Positions 5,804-12,739 of a stretch of DNA of 14,847 bases are shown here, piece by piece (position 1 is the stretch's first letter; every line of letters starts with the position of its first letter). Below the pieces are notes generated by a model, which ran no database searches, had not been told where the DNA came from, and saw only the letters and a list, made by a program, of their open reading frames with translations. Origin of the DNA: JAWLEV01 sp046538105 (lineage in GTDB: Bacteria > Chloroflexota > Anaerolineae > UBA1429); the NCBI GenBank assembly GCA_046538105.1, contig JBKHJO010000054.1, positions 1-14,847 of the forward strand, in the 5' to 3' direction. The position numbers and the translations under genes are program-made.

Positions 5804-6802
5804 ATGGGAGATGGATACAGCGGTGTGTTGATTCTCGCAGAACAGAACGAGGGCGAGTTGCACGCCATCTCATCCGAACTCTTGAACGTGGGACGCAGGA
5901 TCGCGGACGAGTTGGGGACAGGCCTCTCTGCAGTTTTGCTGACCCCTGACCCCTCTGGGGCCGAGGAGTTGATCTGTCGTGGGGCTGAAAGGGTATTTGT
6001 GTATACAAGCCCCGCCTTCGGCCATCCTGACGAGATGGTCTATAAAGAGAACCTGGTGACCCTGATCGATGAGGAGAGGCCAGAGGTCTTTTTGATAGGG
6101 GGCACCAATTTCGGTAGGTCGTTGGCCCCCAGGCTACAGGCTGCCCTGCATACCGGCCTTACCGCCGATTGCACGGGGTTCGAGGTGAACGAGGAGGGCA
6201 AACTGGTTCAGATTCGCCCTGCCTGTAGCAGTACCCTTCTCGCCCAAATAGTCAGCGATAGATATCCGCAGATGGCCACCGTGAGATACAAGGAGTTCGA
6301 GGAGGCGCCAAGGGATCCCGCCCAGACGGGCGAGATAATCGAAAGACAGGCCAGCATCCCAGACCTTGCCGGGGTCAGGACGCTGGAGAAACTGACGTCG
6401 AGGGAAGTGGATATCACCGAGGCACAGGTCATCGTCTCTGGGGGAAGAGGGCTAAAGGACCCTCAGGATTTTCGACTGTTGGAAGAACTGGCGGATCTGC
6501 TCGATGGCGTCGTGGGATCCAGCAGGCCGCTGGTGGACGAGGGATGGATAGACAGGGCGCATCAGGTGGGATACAGTGGCAACAGGGTAAAGCCGACGCT
6601 CTATATCGCCTGCGGGATCTCGGGGGCACCCAACCACCTGGCCGGCATGAGCCAGGCGGAGGTCGTGGTGGCCATCAACACTGACCCCTCCGCGCCTATC
6701 TTCAAAGTGGCCGATTATGGGATCGTCGGCGATCTGTACGAAATAGTTCCCGAACTGGTGGAGCAGATAAGAAAGGAAAGGCATGAAGGTACAGATAGTT
6801 GA
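5804..6802 (+). CDS. etfA: Electron transfer flavoprotein alpha subunit
   Basis: 332 residues. EtfA holds the FAD that shuttles electrons between EtfB and the partner dehydrogenase. The C-terminal FAD domain is clear: SGGRGL (212-217), GSSRPLVDEGW (238-248), QVGYSGNRVKP (254-264), LYIACGISGAPNHLAGM (266-282) and VADYGIVGDLYEIVP (302-316). Two positions depart from the textbook motif: Tyr257 in place of Gln in VGQTG, and Asn277 in place of Gln in the GAxQH motif; His278 is kept. The N-terminus goes straight into the flavodoxin-like domain, so there is no N-terminal ferredoxin-like [4Fe-4S] domain of the kind I recall for LctC or CarE. The ATG directly follows the etfB stop codon, with GGAGG 8 bases before it. 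The 3' end overlaps glcD by 20 bases. Confidence 0.92.
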   Translation: MGDGYSGVLILAEQNEGELHAISSELLNVGRRIADELGTGLSAVLLTPDPSGAEELICRGAERVFVYTSPAFGHPDEMVYKENLVTLIDEERPEVFLIGGTNFGRSLAPRLQAALHTGLTADCTGFEVNEEGKLVQIRPACSSTLLAQIVSDRYPQMATVRYKEFEEAPRDPAQTGEIIERQASIPDLAGVRTLEKLTSREVDITEAQVIVSGGRGLKDPQDFRLLEELADLLDGVVGSSRPLVDEGWIDRAHQVGYSGNRVKPTLYIACGISGAPNHLAGMSQAEVVVAINTDPSAPIFKVADYGIVGDLYEIVPELVEQIRKERHEGTDS

Positions 6803-8165
6803 GCATTTAAAGTCCATCGTGGGAGAGAATTGGGTGGTGGACAGGATCGACCAGATGCAGGATTACCTGGTCGACGAGACGGCCGGGCCATCCTGCCCGG
6901 AACCCAGCACCGACGTCGTGGTCGTCAAGCCGGCGGACGCTGACGAGATATCGGAAGTATTGAAATTGGCTAACGAGGAGGCCATGCCGGTCATCCCCAG
7001 GGGAGGGGGGACCGGACTCTGTGCGGCCGCCGTGCCCACCGGCCCCAGCGTCATCGTCTCCTTGGAGCGGCTCAACGATATCGTCGAGGTGGACGAGGAT
7101 AACCTGACCATCACCTGTGAGGCCGGCGTGACCCTCAGAGAGTTGATCGAGCGCGCGGAGAGGACCGAGTCCCTCTTTTTCCCCCTGCGACCGGGAGACG
7201 AGGGAGCACAGGTAGGGGGGCTCATCGCGGCCAACGCCGGGGGATCCAGGGCCGTGCAACATGGTGTGATGAGAAATCATATAAAAGGTATCGAGGTGGT
7301 TCTCCCCACAGGCGAGATAACGAAATTGGGCGGAAAGGTCGTAAAGAATAACATGGGCTATGACCTGATGCATCTGCTCATCGGTAGCGAGGGGACGTTG
7401 GGAATCATCACCAGGGCGATTCTCCGACTGTACCCGAGGCCCAGGATGAGTTTCTCCTTGATCATACCCTATGAGAAGCGCAGCGATGCCATAAGGACGG
7501 TTCCAGAGATCCTCCAGCACGGTATAACCCCCCTGGCCATCGAGTATGTGGAAAGGGATTTGATCGAGGAATCGGCCGAACATCTCGGCGAGGAATGGCC
7601 GGCAAAAGAGGGCAATGCCTATCTGTATATCATCGTGACGGGCGCAGATGAGGAAGCGTTGTATACTGCGAGCGCGGAGATAGACCAGATCTGTCAGTCC
7701 CACAATGCTCTTGGAACGTTGGTGGCCGAGAAAAAGAGGGAGCAGGATAGAATTCTGGATATCCGGGGCAATATCTACACCTCCCTCAAGGCCGATACGG
7801 CGGACATTCTGGATGTGACAGTTCCCCTGGCCAATATCGGGAAACTCATGGACAGGGTGGACGAGATTGCTGAGGAGTTCGACACCACTATTCCCATGTA
7901 TGGTCATGCCGGCGATGGGAATCTGCACCCCCATATCATAAAGGTGGATGGGGATGCTCCCCCTTACCTGGACGAGATCAGGGAAAGGATCTACAAGGAG
8001 GCGATGGCCCTGGGAGGTTTCATCACCGGGGAGCACGGCATAGGCAAGACGAGGGTCAAGAATCTGCCTATGTTGGGCGAAAAGCAGGTAGAGTTGATGA
8101 GGGGCATCAAAAAGGTCTTTGATCCCCACGATATTCTGAATCCGGGCACCATCGTGAGCGCCTGA
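6783..8165 (+). CDS. glcD: FAD-linked D-2-hydroxyacid dehydrogenase (GlcD/LctD type, likely D-lactate)
   Basis: 460 residues, the normal length for the GlcD/DLD flavoprotein family. It has an N-terminal PCMH-type FAD-binding domain with PRGGGTG (72-78) and GSEGTLGIIT (201-210), then an FAD-oxidase C-terminal domain with GHAGDGNLHPH (374-384) and GEHGIG (416-421). His375, His382 and Glu417 are the expected metal and substrate ligands. The protein ends with the usual DILNPG (450-455). Expected reaction: oxidation of D-lactate, or glycolate or another 2-hydroxyacid, to the oxoacid. The gene overlaps etfA by 20 bases and has AAAGGAAAGG just before its ATG, so translation is probably coupled. With etfBA it forms the gene set of the confurcating lactate dehydrogenase (LctBCD). 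No iron-sulfur subunit (GlcF) and no lactate permease lie next to it. The symbol names the family; lctD may be functionally better. Confidence 0.9.
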   Translation: MKVQIVEHLKSIVGENWVVDRIDQMQDYLVDETAGPSCPEPSTDVVVVKPADADEISEVLKLANEEAMPVIPRGGGTGLCAAAVPTGPSVIVSLERLNDIVEVDEDNLTITCEAGVTLRELIERAERTESLFFPLRPGDEGAQVGGLIAANAGGSRAVQHGVMRNHIKGIEVVLPTGEITKLGGKVVKNNMGYDLMHLLIGSEGTLGIITRAILRLYPRPRMSFSLIIPYEKRSDAIRTVPEILQHGITPLAIEYVERDLIEESAEHLGEEWPAKEGNAYLYIIVTGADEEALYTASAEIDQICQSHNALGTLVAEKKREQDRILDIRGNIYTSLKADTADILDVTVPLANIGKLMDRVDEIAEEFDTTIPMYGHAGDGNLHPHIIKVDGDAPPYLDEIRERIYKEAMALGGFITGEHGIGKTRVKNLPMLGEKQVELMRGIKKVFDPHDILNPGTIVSA

Positions 8166-8213
8166 TGATTGTGCAGTGCGCCCCGCAAGGTTGTGGAGAC
8201 GGGGGATTGTGTT

Positions 8214-8651
8214 CTAATTGGTTGCTCTTTCCTCGAGTTGTGCTTCTATCTCGCGGATCAGTACGGGTAGATTGGGCCGATTGAAACGCATTTGGGGCGC
8301 AGGGATGCGGTGGTGCTTGATGTCTGGAGGAATGTGTTTATGGTGAGGATGTGTGGCTTGTAAAGAAGGATCGTTCGGATGCGGTTGTGAATCGTACCAG
8401 TATAACTTCTTGCTGCCCTGCCAAATTTCATAACCATACCAGTCTATTCTGACGGGCAAAGGACGATACATGAGTCGTTCCCGAACAACCAGACGTATAT
8501 CTCTACCAAAGTACAGTTCACCGGTCACCAGTGCCAGGGATGCTCCCCGTCGGATAAAAGCCATGGTGGAACGGCGCACCGAGGGGAAACGCTCCTTGAG
8601 CGTGTAAAGAAATAGTTCATAATCCTCGGCGGTGCGCAACGGATCGCTCAC
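8214..8651 (-). CDS. TumE-family (DUF6516) putative toxin
   Basis: 145 residues. The C-terminal half carries the pattern I associate with the TumE/DUF6516 family: YGYEIWQGSKKLYWYDSQPH, then several His (ATHPHHKHIPPDIKHHRIP), then a terminal helix LPVLIREIEAQLEE. The N-terminus (DPLRTAEDYELFLYTLKERFP) resembles the usual 'YxxFiytL' start of this family. It starts with GTG, which overlaps the stop of the preceding gene as GTGA (4 bases), typical of a translationally coupled toxin-antitoxin pair. The biochemical activity of the family is not known to me. The gene converges with glcD; the 48 bases between them hold only a weak CCCCG/CGGGG stem. Confidence 0.72.
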   Translation of the reverse strand: MSDPLRTAEDYELFLYTLKERFPSVRRSTMAFIRRGASLALVTGELYFGRDIRLVVRERLMYRPLPVRIDWYGYEIWQGSKKLYWYDSQPHPNDPSLQATHPHHKHIPPDIKHHRIPAPQMRFNRPNLPVLIREIEAQLEERATN

Positions 8652-8917
8652 GAGCCTACCTGTACCAGATTTTTCAGACTGGGGGCGTTGTCTTGCTGGC
8701 GTTGTATTTCGTTGCGGTACTCGGCTTGTCTCTCAAGCCACGTACGATATACACTGGCCCACTCGCCGAAATCCAGCACCCAACTATCGTCTTCTGGTTC
8801 TTCCCCACTCACATAGGCTGCGTAAAATGTTTCTGAACGGATGCCATATTTGCGCTCGAAGGCTAAAAGATCTTGTTCAAGCGCATGAATATCGGCCAGA
8901 ATTTCTCGAAGCGTCAT
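8648..8917 (-). CDS. Putative antitoxin partner of the TumE-family protein
   Basis: 89 residues, acidic and predicted helical. It contains YGIRSETFYAAY, then GEEPED and VLDFGEWASVYRTW, a pattern I recall from small proteins encoded next to DUF6516 toxins. No classical DNA-binding ribbon or helix-turn-helix is obvious. The ATG is preceded by a perfect ribosome site, AAGGAGGTGA, which itself contains the stop codon of the yihY gene, and the two genes are only 3 bases apart. The downstream toxin start overlaps its stop codon. A TATAAT sits 21 bases upstream within yihY and could supply an independent promoter. Confidence 0.7.
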   Translation of the reverse strand: MTLREILADIHALEQDLLAFERKYGIRSETFYAAYVSGEEPEDDSWVLDFGEWASVYRTWLERQAEYRNEIQRQQDNAPSLKNLVQVGS

Positions 8918-8920
8918 AAT

Positions 8921-8930
8921 TCACCTCCTT
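8921..8930 (-). promoter_or_regulatory. Perfect ribosome binding site of the antitoxin gene
   Basis: Read on the minus strand, AAGGAGGTGA is fully complementary to the 16S anti-Shine-Dalgarno sequence and lies 3 bases before the ATG at 8917. Its last three bases are the yihY stop codon. Such a strong site suggests the antitoxin is made in excess over its GTG-started toxin. Confidence 0.75.
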
Positions 8931-9856
8931 TTCCTTCCATTATAGCCTCTTTTCTTTGTTCCTGAAAAATGTGGTTTCCACACCGTCCCCCGCCCCACGG
9001 CCGCGCTGAGGTGGGCACCAAAGAGGGCCAGATAACTGCTCACATAGATCCACAGCAGGAGGGCCACCACGCTGCTCAGCGAGCCATAGACCAGGGGATA
9101 GTTCACCAGGTCGCTGCTGATGTACCAGGCCAGGGCCCGCTTGGCCACCTCCCAGGTCAGGGCCACGAACAGGGCGCCCCAAAAGGCCTCCCCCCAGGGG
9201 ACCTTTGTGTTGGGTGCCCAGCGGTAGAGCATCATAAAGACGGCAAAGACGAGCAGCACGGGTACTCCGTTGATGAGCAGCGCCCACAACAGGGTGTCAT
9301 AGAGGGCGATCCCGCCCCCCAGAGGCACCTCCAGGCGGGCCAGCACGCTGAGTGCTGGCCCCAGGGTGAAGGAGAGCAGCAGGAGGACGGCCAACAGCCC
9401 CGCCAGCCCCAGGGCCAGCAGGTGACTCGTGAAAAAGCCCCGTGGTTCGGCGTCCGTCCAGGCGCGGTTGATCTGGTGTACCAGCACGGTAAAGGCCCCC
9501 ATTCCACTCCACAGGAGACCTACCAATCCTGCGATGCTGATGGCCTCGCGCCGCATGAGCACCTGCTGGATATTCGATTCGATCAGACGCTTGGAGACGG
9601 GCACGATGCGCATCACTGCATCCACCACCTGCTGAAAGGCCTCGTCAGTGGTGAGAAAAAAGCTTGCCACGGCGACCAGGGCCAGGAGGAGGGGAAAGAG
9701 GGAAAAGAGGGCATAGTAGGCCAGGGCCGCTGCCGCGTCAGGCCCTTGGGTGGTGTTGAAGCATTTCACAGCGTCCTGCAGGATGGCCAGTCTTCCGCCG
9801 CTGACCTCGTCGGCCCATTCGCGGACCGAGTTCAGATTATCATGTATTCTGTCCAT
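8921..9856 (-). CDS. YihY/BrkB-family membrane protein
   Basis: 311 residues, typical for the family once annotated as ribonuclease BN, now regarded as an inner-membrane protein of uncertain function. Motifs are AAALAYYALFSLFPLLL (42-58), YRWAPNTKVPW (211-221), and the conserved last helices starting YGSLSSVVALLLWIY (257-271) and ending FGAHLSAA (279-286). About six membrane segments can be seen, at roughly 44-68, 106-126, 145-170, 187-210, 224-243 and 259-281, with a basic C-terminal tail (KKRGYNGRKRR). The ATG overlaps the 3' end of the upstream membrane protein gene by 17 bases, with AGAGG close before it, so the two are probably translated together. The family has been linked to transport or efflux; the substrate here is unknown. 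Confidence 0.88.
   Translation of the reverse strand: MDRIHDNLNSVREWADEVSGGRLAILQDAVKCFNTTQGPDAAAALAYYALFSLFPLLLALVAVASFFLTTDEAFQQVVDAVMRIVPVSKRLIESNIQQVLMRREAISIAGLVGLLWSGMGAFTVLVHQINRAWTDAEPRGFFTSHLLALGLAGLLAVLLLLSFTLGPALSVLARLEVPLGGGIALYDTLLWALLINGVPVLLVFAVFMMLYRWAPNTKVPWGEAFWGALFVALTWEVAKRALAWYISSDLVNYPLVYGSLSSVVALLLWIYVSSYLALFGAHLSAAVGRGTVWKPHFSGTKKRGYNGRKRR
8939..8944 (-). promoter_or_regulatory. Possible -10 element of the antitoxin-toxin pair
   Basis: TATAAT on the minus strand, inside the 3' end of yihY, 21 bases before the antitoxin ATG. The candidate -35 at 17-base spacing is TTTCAG (8962-8967), a poor match, so an internal promoter is only possible. A start this close to the ATG would still leave room for the ribosome site. 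Confidence 0.3.
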
Positions 9857-10781
9857 GGACCTCTTCCTTTCCCAATTCGCGACGCAGCAGGTTATAGGCG
9901 GCCAGGACCAGGGGGGTAAAGACCATGAGGTTCAGCAGGTCGGTGGCGGCCGCCGGGGCAAAACTCCCAATGATGGCCGTGCCCGGGGTGAATTCGCTGA
10001 TCCAGATATCTGCCAGGGCGGCAAAGGCGTTGCCCGTCAGGATACCCAGGGTGCCCCACAGGTTCACGGCGGCCAGGGCCACGCTCCGATCCTGCAGCAG
10101 GAAGCGGTTGGCGATCATCACCAGCCCCCCGACAAGGAGGGCCCAGCCCCAGAAGGAATGATTCACTACCTCGTCCGTCCAGGGTTCCGCTGCGCGAGGA
10201 TGGATAAAGACGACGCTCGCCGTGAGAGCGATGAGTATCAGCACCACGATAGTCAGGGATCGCAGGTTGCGCCTCTCCCTGACCACGAGCACCACCAGTC
10301 CGGGTACAAGGCCCGTCAGCCCGCTGCCCATGGCCCAGTTGGGAAAGACCCCCCAGCCGCTGATGAAATCGCCCAGCACGCTGCCCACGGCCCCGGTGAA
10401 AAAGCCCACCACGGGGCCAAAGGCATAACCAAAGAGCACGGGAATACATATGGTGGGACGCACTCGTACCTGTCCCACGGAGGCGTCTACGATGACGTTA
10501 AAGAGATAGGTGGAGACCGTGTGTAGGGCCGCTCCCAGAGTCATCCAGCCGATGCCCCGCACGCTCACCGCCCATGCACCGCTGCCCCGCGTGGCCCGAA
10601 AGAGGATCAACAAGCCCGCCACGGTGACGACGATGACCCCTGCCGTGCCCAAACCGTGGAATCTCTCTCCCTCGGTAAAGGTGTTGGCCAGTACCAGCAA
10701 CACCACGAACAGAACCAATACGGTCACCCACGTGGCAGCCCGATATAGTATTGTCCTCGCCCTTGATCTCATGGAATTCAT
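9840..10781 (-). CDS. ECF-transporter S-component-like integral membrane protein
   Basis: 313 residues, with eight or nine hydrophobic segments. The strongest similarity is residues 107-140, with RPTICIPVLFGYAFGPVVG then FFTGAVGSVLGDFI, the hallmark loop and helix of ECF substrate-binding (S) components such as the riboflavin or queuosine types. S components are usually about 170-220 residues with six helices. This protein has two extra N-terminal helices (16-33, 46-62) and a long C-terminal part. No ECF ATPase or T component is encoded nearby, so it would have to use a shared ECF module or be a non-transport relative. The ATG at 10781 has GAGGG 7 bases upstream. A second ATG at 10772 with AAAGGA is an equally good start. 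The substrate cannot be told from the sequence. Confidence 0.72.
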   Translation of the reverse strand: MNSMRSRARTILYRAATWVTVLVLFVVLLVLANTFTEGERFHGLGTAGVIVVTVAGLLILFRATRGSGAWAVSVRGIGWMTLGAALHTVSTYLFNVIVDASVGQVRVRPTICIPVLFGYAFGPVVGFFTGAVGSVLGDFISGWGVFPNWAMGSGLTGLVPGLVVLVVRERRNLRSLTIVVLILIALTASVVFIHPRAAEPWTDEVVNHSFWGWALLVGGLVMIANRFLLQDRSVALAAVNLWGTLGILTGNAFAALADIWISEFTPGTAIIGSFAPAAATDLLNLMVFTPLVLAAYNLLRRELGKEEVHGQNT

Positions 10782-10811
10782 CCTTTCACCCTCTTTGAGG
10801 TGATGCCCCGC

Positions 10812-12659
10812 TCAGCCCAGGGTCAACTCGATCGTTTCCGGTTCCTCCGCCTCGACGGGCGTTACGCCCTCCAGGATTCTGCTGCTCTCGCCATCGCTCA
10901 CCCTGATAGTATAGGTTCCCTCGGCGAACACCTTTGGGCGATAGGAGGTGCCCTTGATGCGCAGCGTATAGACGATCTCCCCGCTGTCCTCCTCGATGAT
11001 CTGCACCACGGGATCCGTTGTCCCCGTGACCTCCAGCGTGGGCAGATGGGCCAGGGGCTCTCGACCATAGTTATCCTCCTGATCGATGGTGATCGGCCAG
11101 CCCGCATACTGCTCGCAATCCGGATCGGTCACATCGCAGCCCCGGGGCCAACATTCCAGGGTGATCTTGCGCGTCCGCTTGTTAAAGCGGATGAGGCCAT
11201 ATCCGGCGGCCTGTGCGCGCCATTTATCGTACTCGCGCCGGCTGGGATCCGGGTTGGCATAGGCGTACATGGTGATCCTGTTGCCAAAACCGTCCGTATA
11301 CCGGCCCGTGTGCTCTAGTTCTCCCTCGGGCACGTCACGCTCGGGTTCCAGGGGGCTCCACCAGCGCCTATAGTAATTGACGATGGAGGGCACGGAAAAG
11401 GAGACGTTCGCATCTTCCCAATCGTCGATGCCATAGTGGAGTACCGTTCCCAGATGTTGATCGCCGTTGATGTGGAGGGCAAAGCCCTTGCGCATCTCCC
11501 GCAATGCCCTGTCGCGCCCGCTTGGGGGCCAGGCGTTGACATCCAGGTCGGCTGTCAGACGCTGCCTCAGAGGGCCATGTACGTGGGCGATGCCGGCAAA
11601 GGGGGCTTGTGACAGTACGGCCTTTATCTCCTGTTCCTTCCAATCGGCGGCCCAGGCGCGGAGGAACTCCACTTGTCGTTCGCCCAACAGCGTGGCCCCC
11701 GGCACGTCGACCAGGTCGGGATCGGGTAGTTCTTTGATATGGTCCTCCCGGGCAAAGACGACGCCCAGTCGCCGCAGGGCTTGGCGGTCGAGTATGTCTA
11801 TTTGCGACTTGAACTTGCGATCCTCCACGATGGCAAAGCCGACCCGTCCCCACGTCAGCGAGGTATAGTAAACGCCGATGCCCCGTTTGATGGGTGTGGG
11901 GTCGTAGGGATCGGGCAGGTGGCTGGTCTGCGCCTTCTCCACCTGTCGCACGTAGGCGGGGTCCTTGTATCCCCCGGTGCCTATATCTCCCCCGCTTCCC
12001 CACAGGTTGCGGACGCCCACATCGTGATCGTCGGGGATGGTGATGGTGGGTCTATCCCGGGTGATCTCGCCGAACTGTCGGCCAAAGAGTAGCCAGGCCG
12101 CGAAATGGTCGTGGTGATCGTACACCTGATCTCCGGAGAAAAAGAGGAGATCGGGGTCCTGCGCTTTGATATTCTCGATGATGTCCGTCCGGGGGCCTCG
12201 ATCCTGATTGCCGTTTCCCGTAAAGGCGGCCACCACGATCTCTTCCTTGTCCACCGGGTCCTGGCGGATCACGCCCTCGTAGAATGCGCTCTCCCCCTGG
12301 GCGACGCGATAGTCATAGTCTCGGCTGGCGTCCCAGTCCTCCACGCAAAAGTGGGCCGTCCATCCATCCTCGATCACCTCGGTCTCGGCGATCTGGGTCC
12401 ATCGTTCGCCTTTTTTGATCTGCAGGCGCACGGCGCGGTCCGCCTCCGGCGGGAGTTCGTACAGTTGGGCCGTCATCTTGAGCACGCCGTCGTGTACGGT
12501 ATAGAGGGTGAAGCAGATCACCTCATCTGGGGGCACCTGGATGATCTTCCATGGCGGGTTGCGTAGCCTGCGTCTGGCGGTGCCGATGCCGATGATCAGC
12601 CCCGCGGCCACGGCCCCGATGAGGGCCAACAGCCCCAGGGTGCGAAATATCCGTTTCAT
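10812..12659 (-). CDS. PhoD-like metallophosphatase/phosphodiesterase, membrane-anchored
   Basis: 615 residues. An N-terminal MKRIFR and hydrophobic segment (8-26) followed by Arg-rich TARRRLR suggests a signal anchor. Because the basic cluster follows the helix, topology by the positive-inside rule is not certain. A beta-rich region (about 37-135) precedes the metallophosphatase domain. The domain has FSGDQVYDHHDH (174-185), PDDHDVG (209-215) and NGDQHLG (398-404), which match the PhoD-type metal-ligand motifs GDxxY, DDHD and GDxH. The stretch from about 530 to the end, with TLEVTGTTDP, YTLRIKG and GTYTIRVSDG, looks like a C-terminal beta-sandwich. Expected role: hydrolysis of phosphodiesters or phosphomonoesters outside the cytoplasm for phosphate supply or surface polymer turnover; the substrate is unknown. 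The ribosome site GAGGT lies 4 bases before the ATG. No Tat twin-Arg motif of the classic PhoD type is seen. Confidence 0.85.
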   Translation of the reverse strand: MKRIFRTLGLLALIGAVAAGLIIGIGTARRRLRNPPWKIIQVPPDEVICFTLYTVHDGVLKMTAQLYELPPEADRAVRLQIKKGERWTQIAETEVIEDGWTAHFCVEDWDASRDYDYRVAQGESAFYEGVIRQDPVDKEEIVVAAFTGNGNQDRGPRTDIIENIKAQDPDLLFFSGDQVYDHHDHFAAWLLFGRQFGEITRDRPTITIPDDHDVGVRNLWGSGGDIGTGGYKDPAYVRQVEKAQTSHLPDPYDPTPIKRGIGVYYTSLTWGRVGFAIVEDRKFKSQIDILDRQALRRLGVVFAREDHIKELPDPDLVDVPGATLLGERQVEFLRAWAADWKEQEIKAVLSQAPFAGIAHVHGPLRQRLTADLDVNAWPPSGRDRALREMRKGFALHINGDQHLGTVLHYGIDDWEDANVSFSVPSIVNYYRRWWSPLEPERDVPEGELEHTGRYTDGFGNRITMYAYANPDPSRREYDKWRAQAAGYGLIRFNKRTRKITLECWPRGCDVTDPDCEQYAGWPITIDQEDNYGREPLAHLPTLEVTGTTDPVVQIIEEDSGEIVYTLRIKGTSYRPKVFAEGTYTIRVSDGESSRILEGVTPVEAEEPETIELTLG

Positions 12660-12681
12660 TTTACCTCGGAATAGGGTATCG

Positions 12682-12717
12682 ATATGGTCGTAGAGACTTA
12701 AGATCTTGCGTCTCTAC
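12682..12717. repeat. Dispersed 36-base palindrome, copy 2
   Basis: Begins ATATGGTCGTAGAGAC (12682-12697), identical over 16 bases to the copy at 14811. The arms GTAGAGAC (12690-12697) and GTCTCTAC (12710-12717) pair, then an internal mismatch TT opposite GC, then AAG/CTT (12700-12702 and 12705-12707). It lies 22 bases upstream of the phosphodiesterase start codon. Confidence 0.75.
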
Positions 12718-12739
12718 CTAGAAACGTCGTGTCTCTAGG
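12717..12739. repeat. Adjacent related palindrome containing the uxuA stop codon
   Basis: CCTAGAAAC (12717-12725) and GTGTCTCTAGG (12729-12739) form a 9-base stem with one mismatch around a short loop, and share the GTCTCTA arm with the neighbouring palindrome. The uxuA stop codon (12735-12737 on the plus strand) lies within its right arm. It could serve as a weak terminator for uxuA or be a second, degraded copy of the repeat. Confidence 0.5.

Noticed and set aside
6807..8129. A 440-codon open frame on the minus strand opposite glcD
   Set aside because: It is the antisense shadow of a clear flavoprotein gene, with no family-like motifs.
8166..8213. A terminator between the converging glcD and toxin genes
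   Set aside because: Only a 5-base CCCCG/CGGGG stem with a long loop and no U tract is present.
8969..9919. A 316-codon plus-strand open frame opposite yihY
   Set aside because: The protein is rich in Gly, His, Gln and Pro without structure; the minus strand encodes a recognisable membrane protein.
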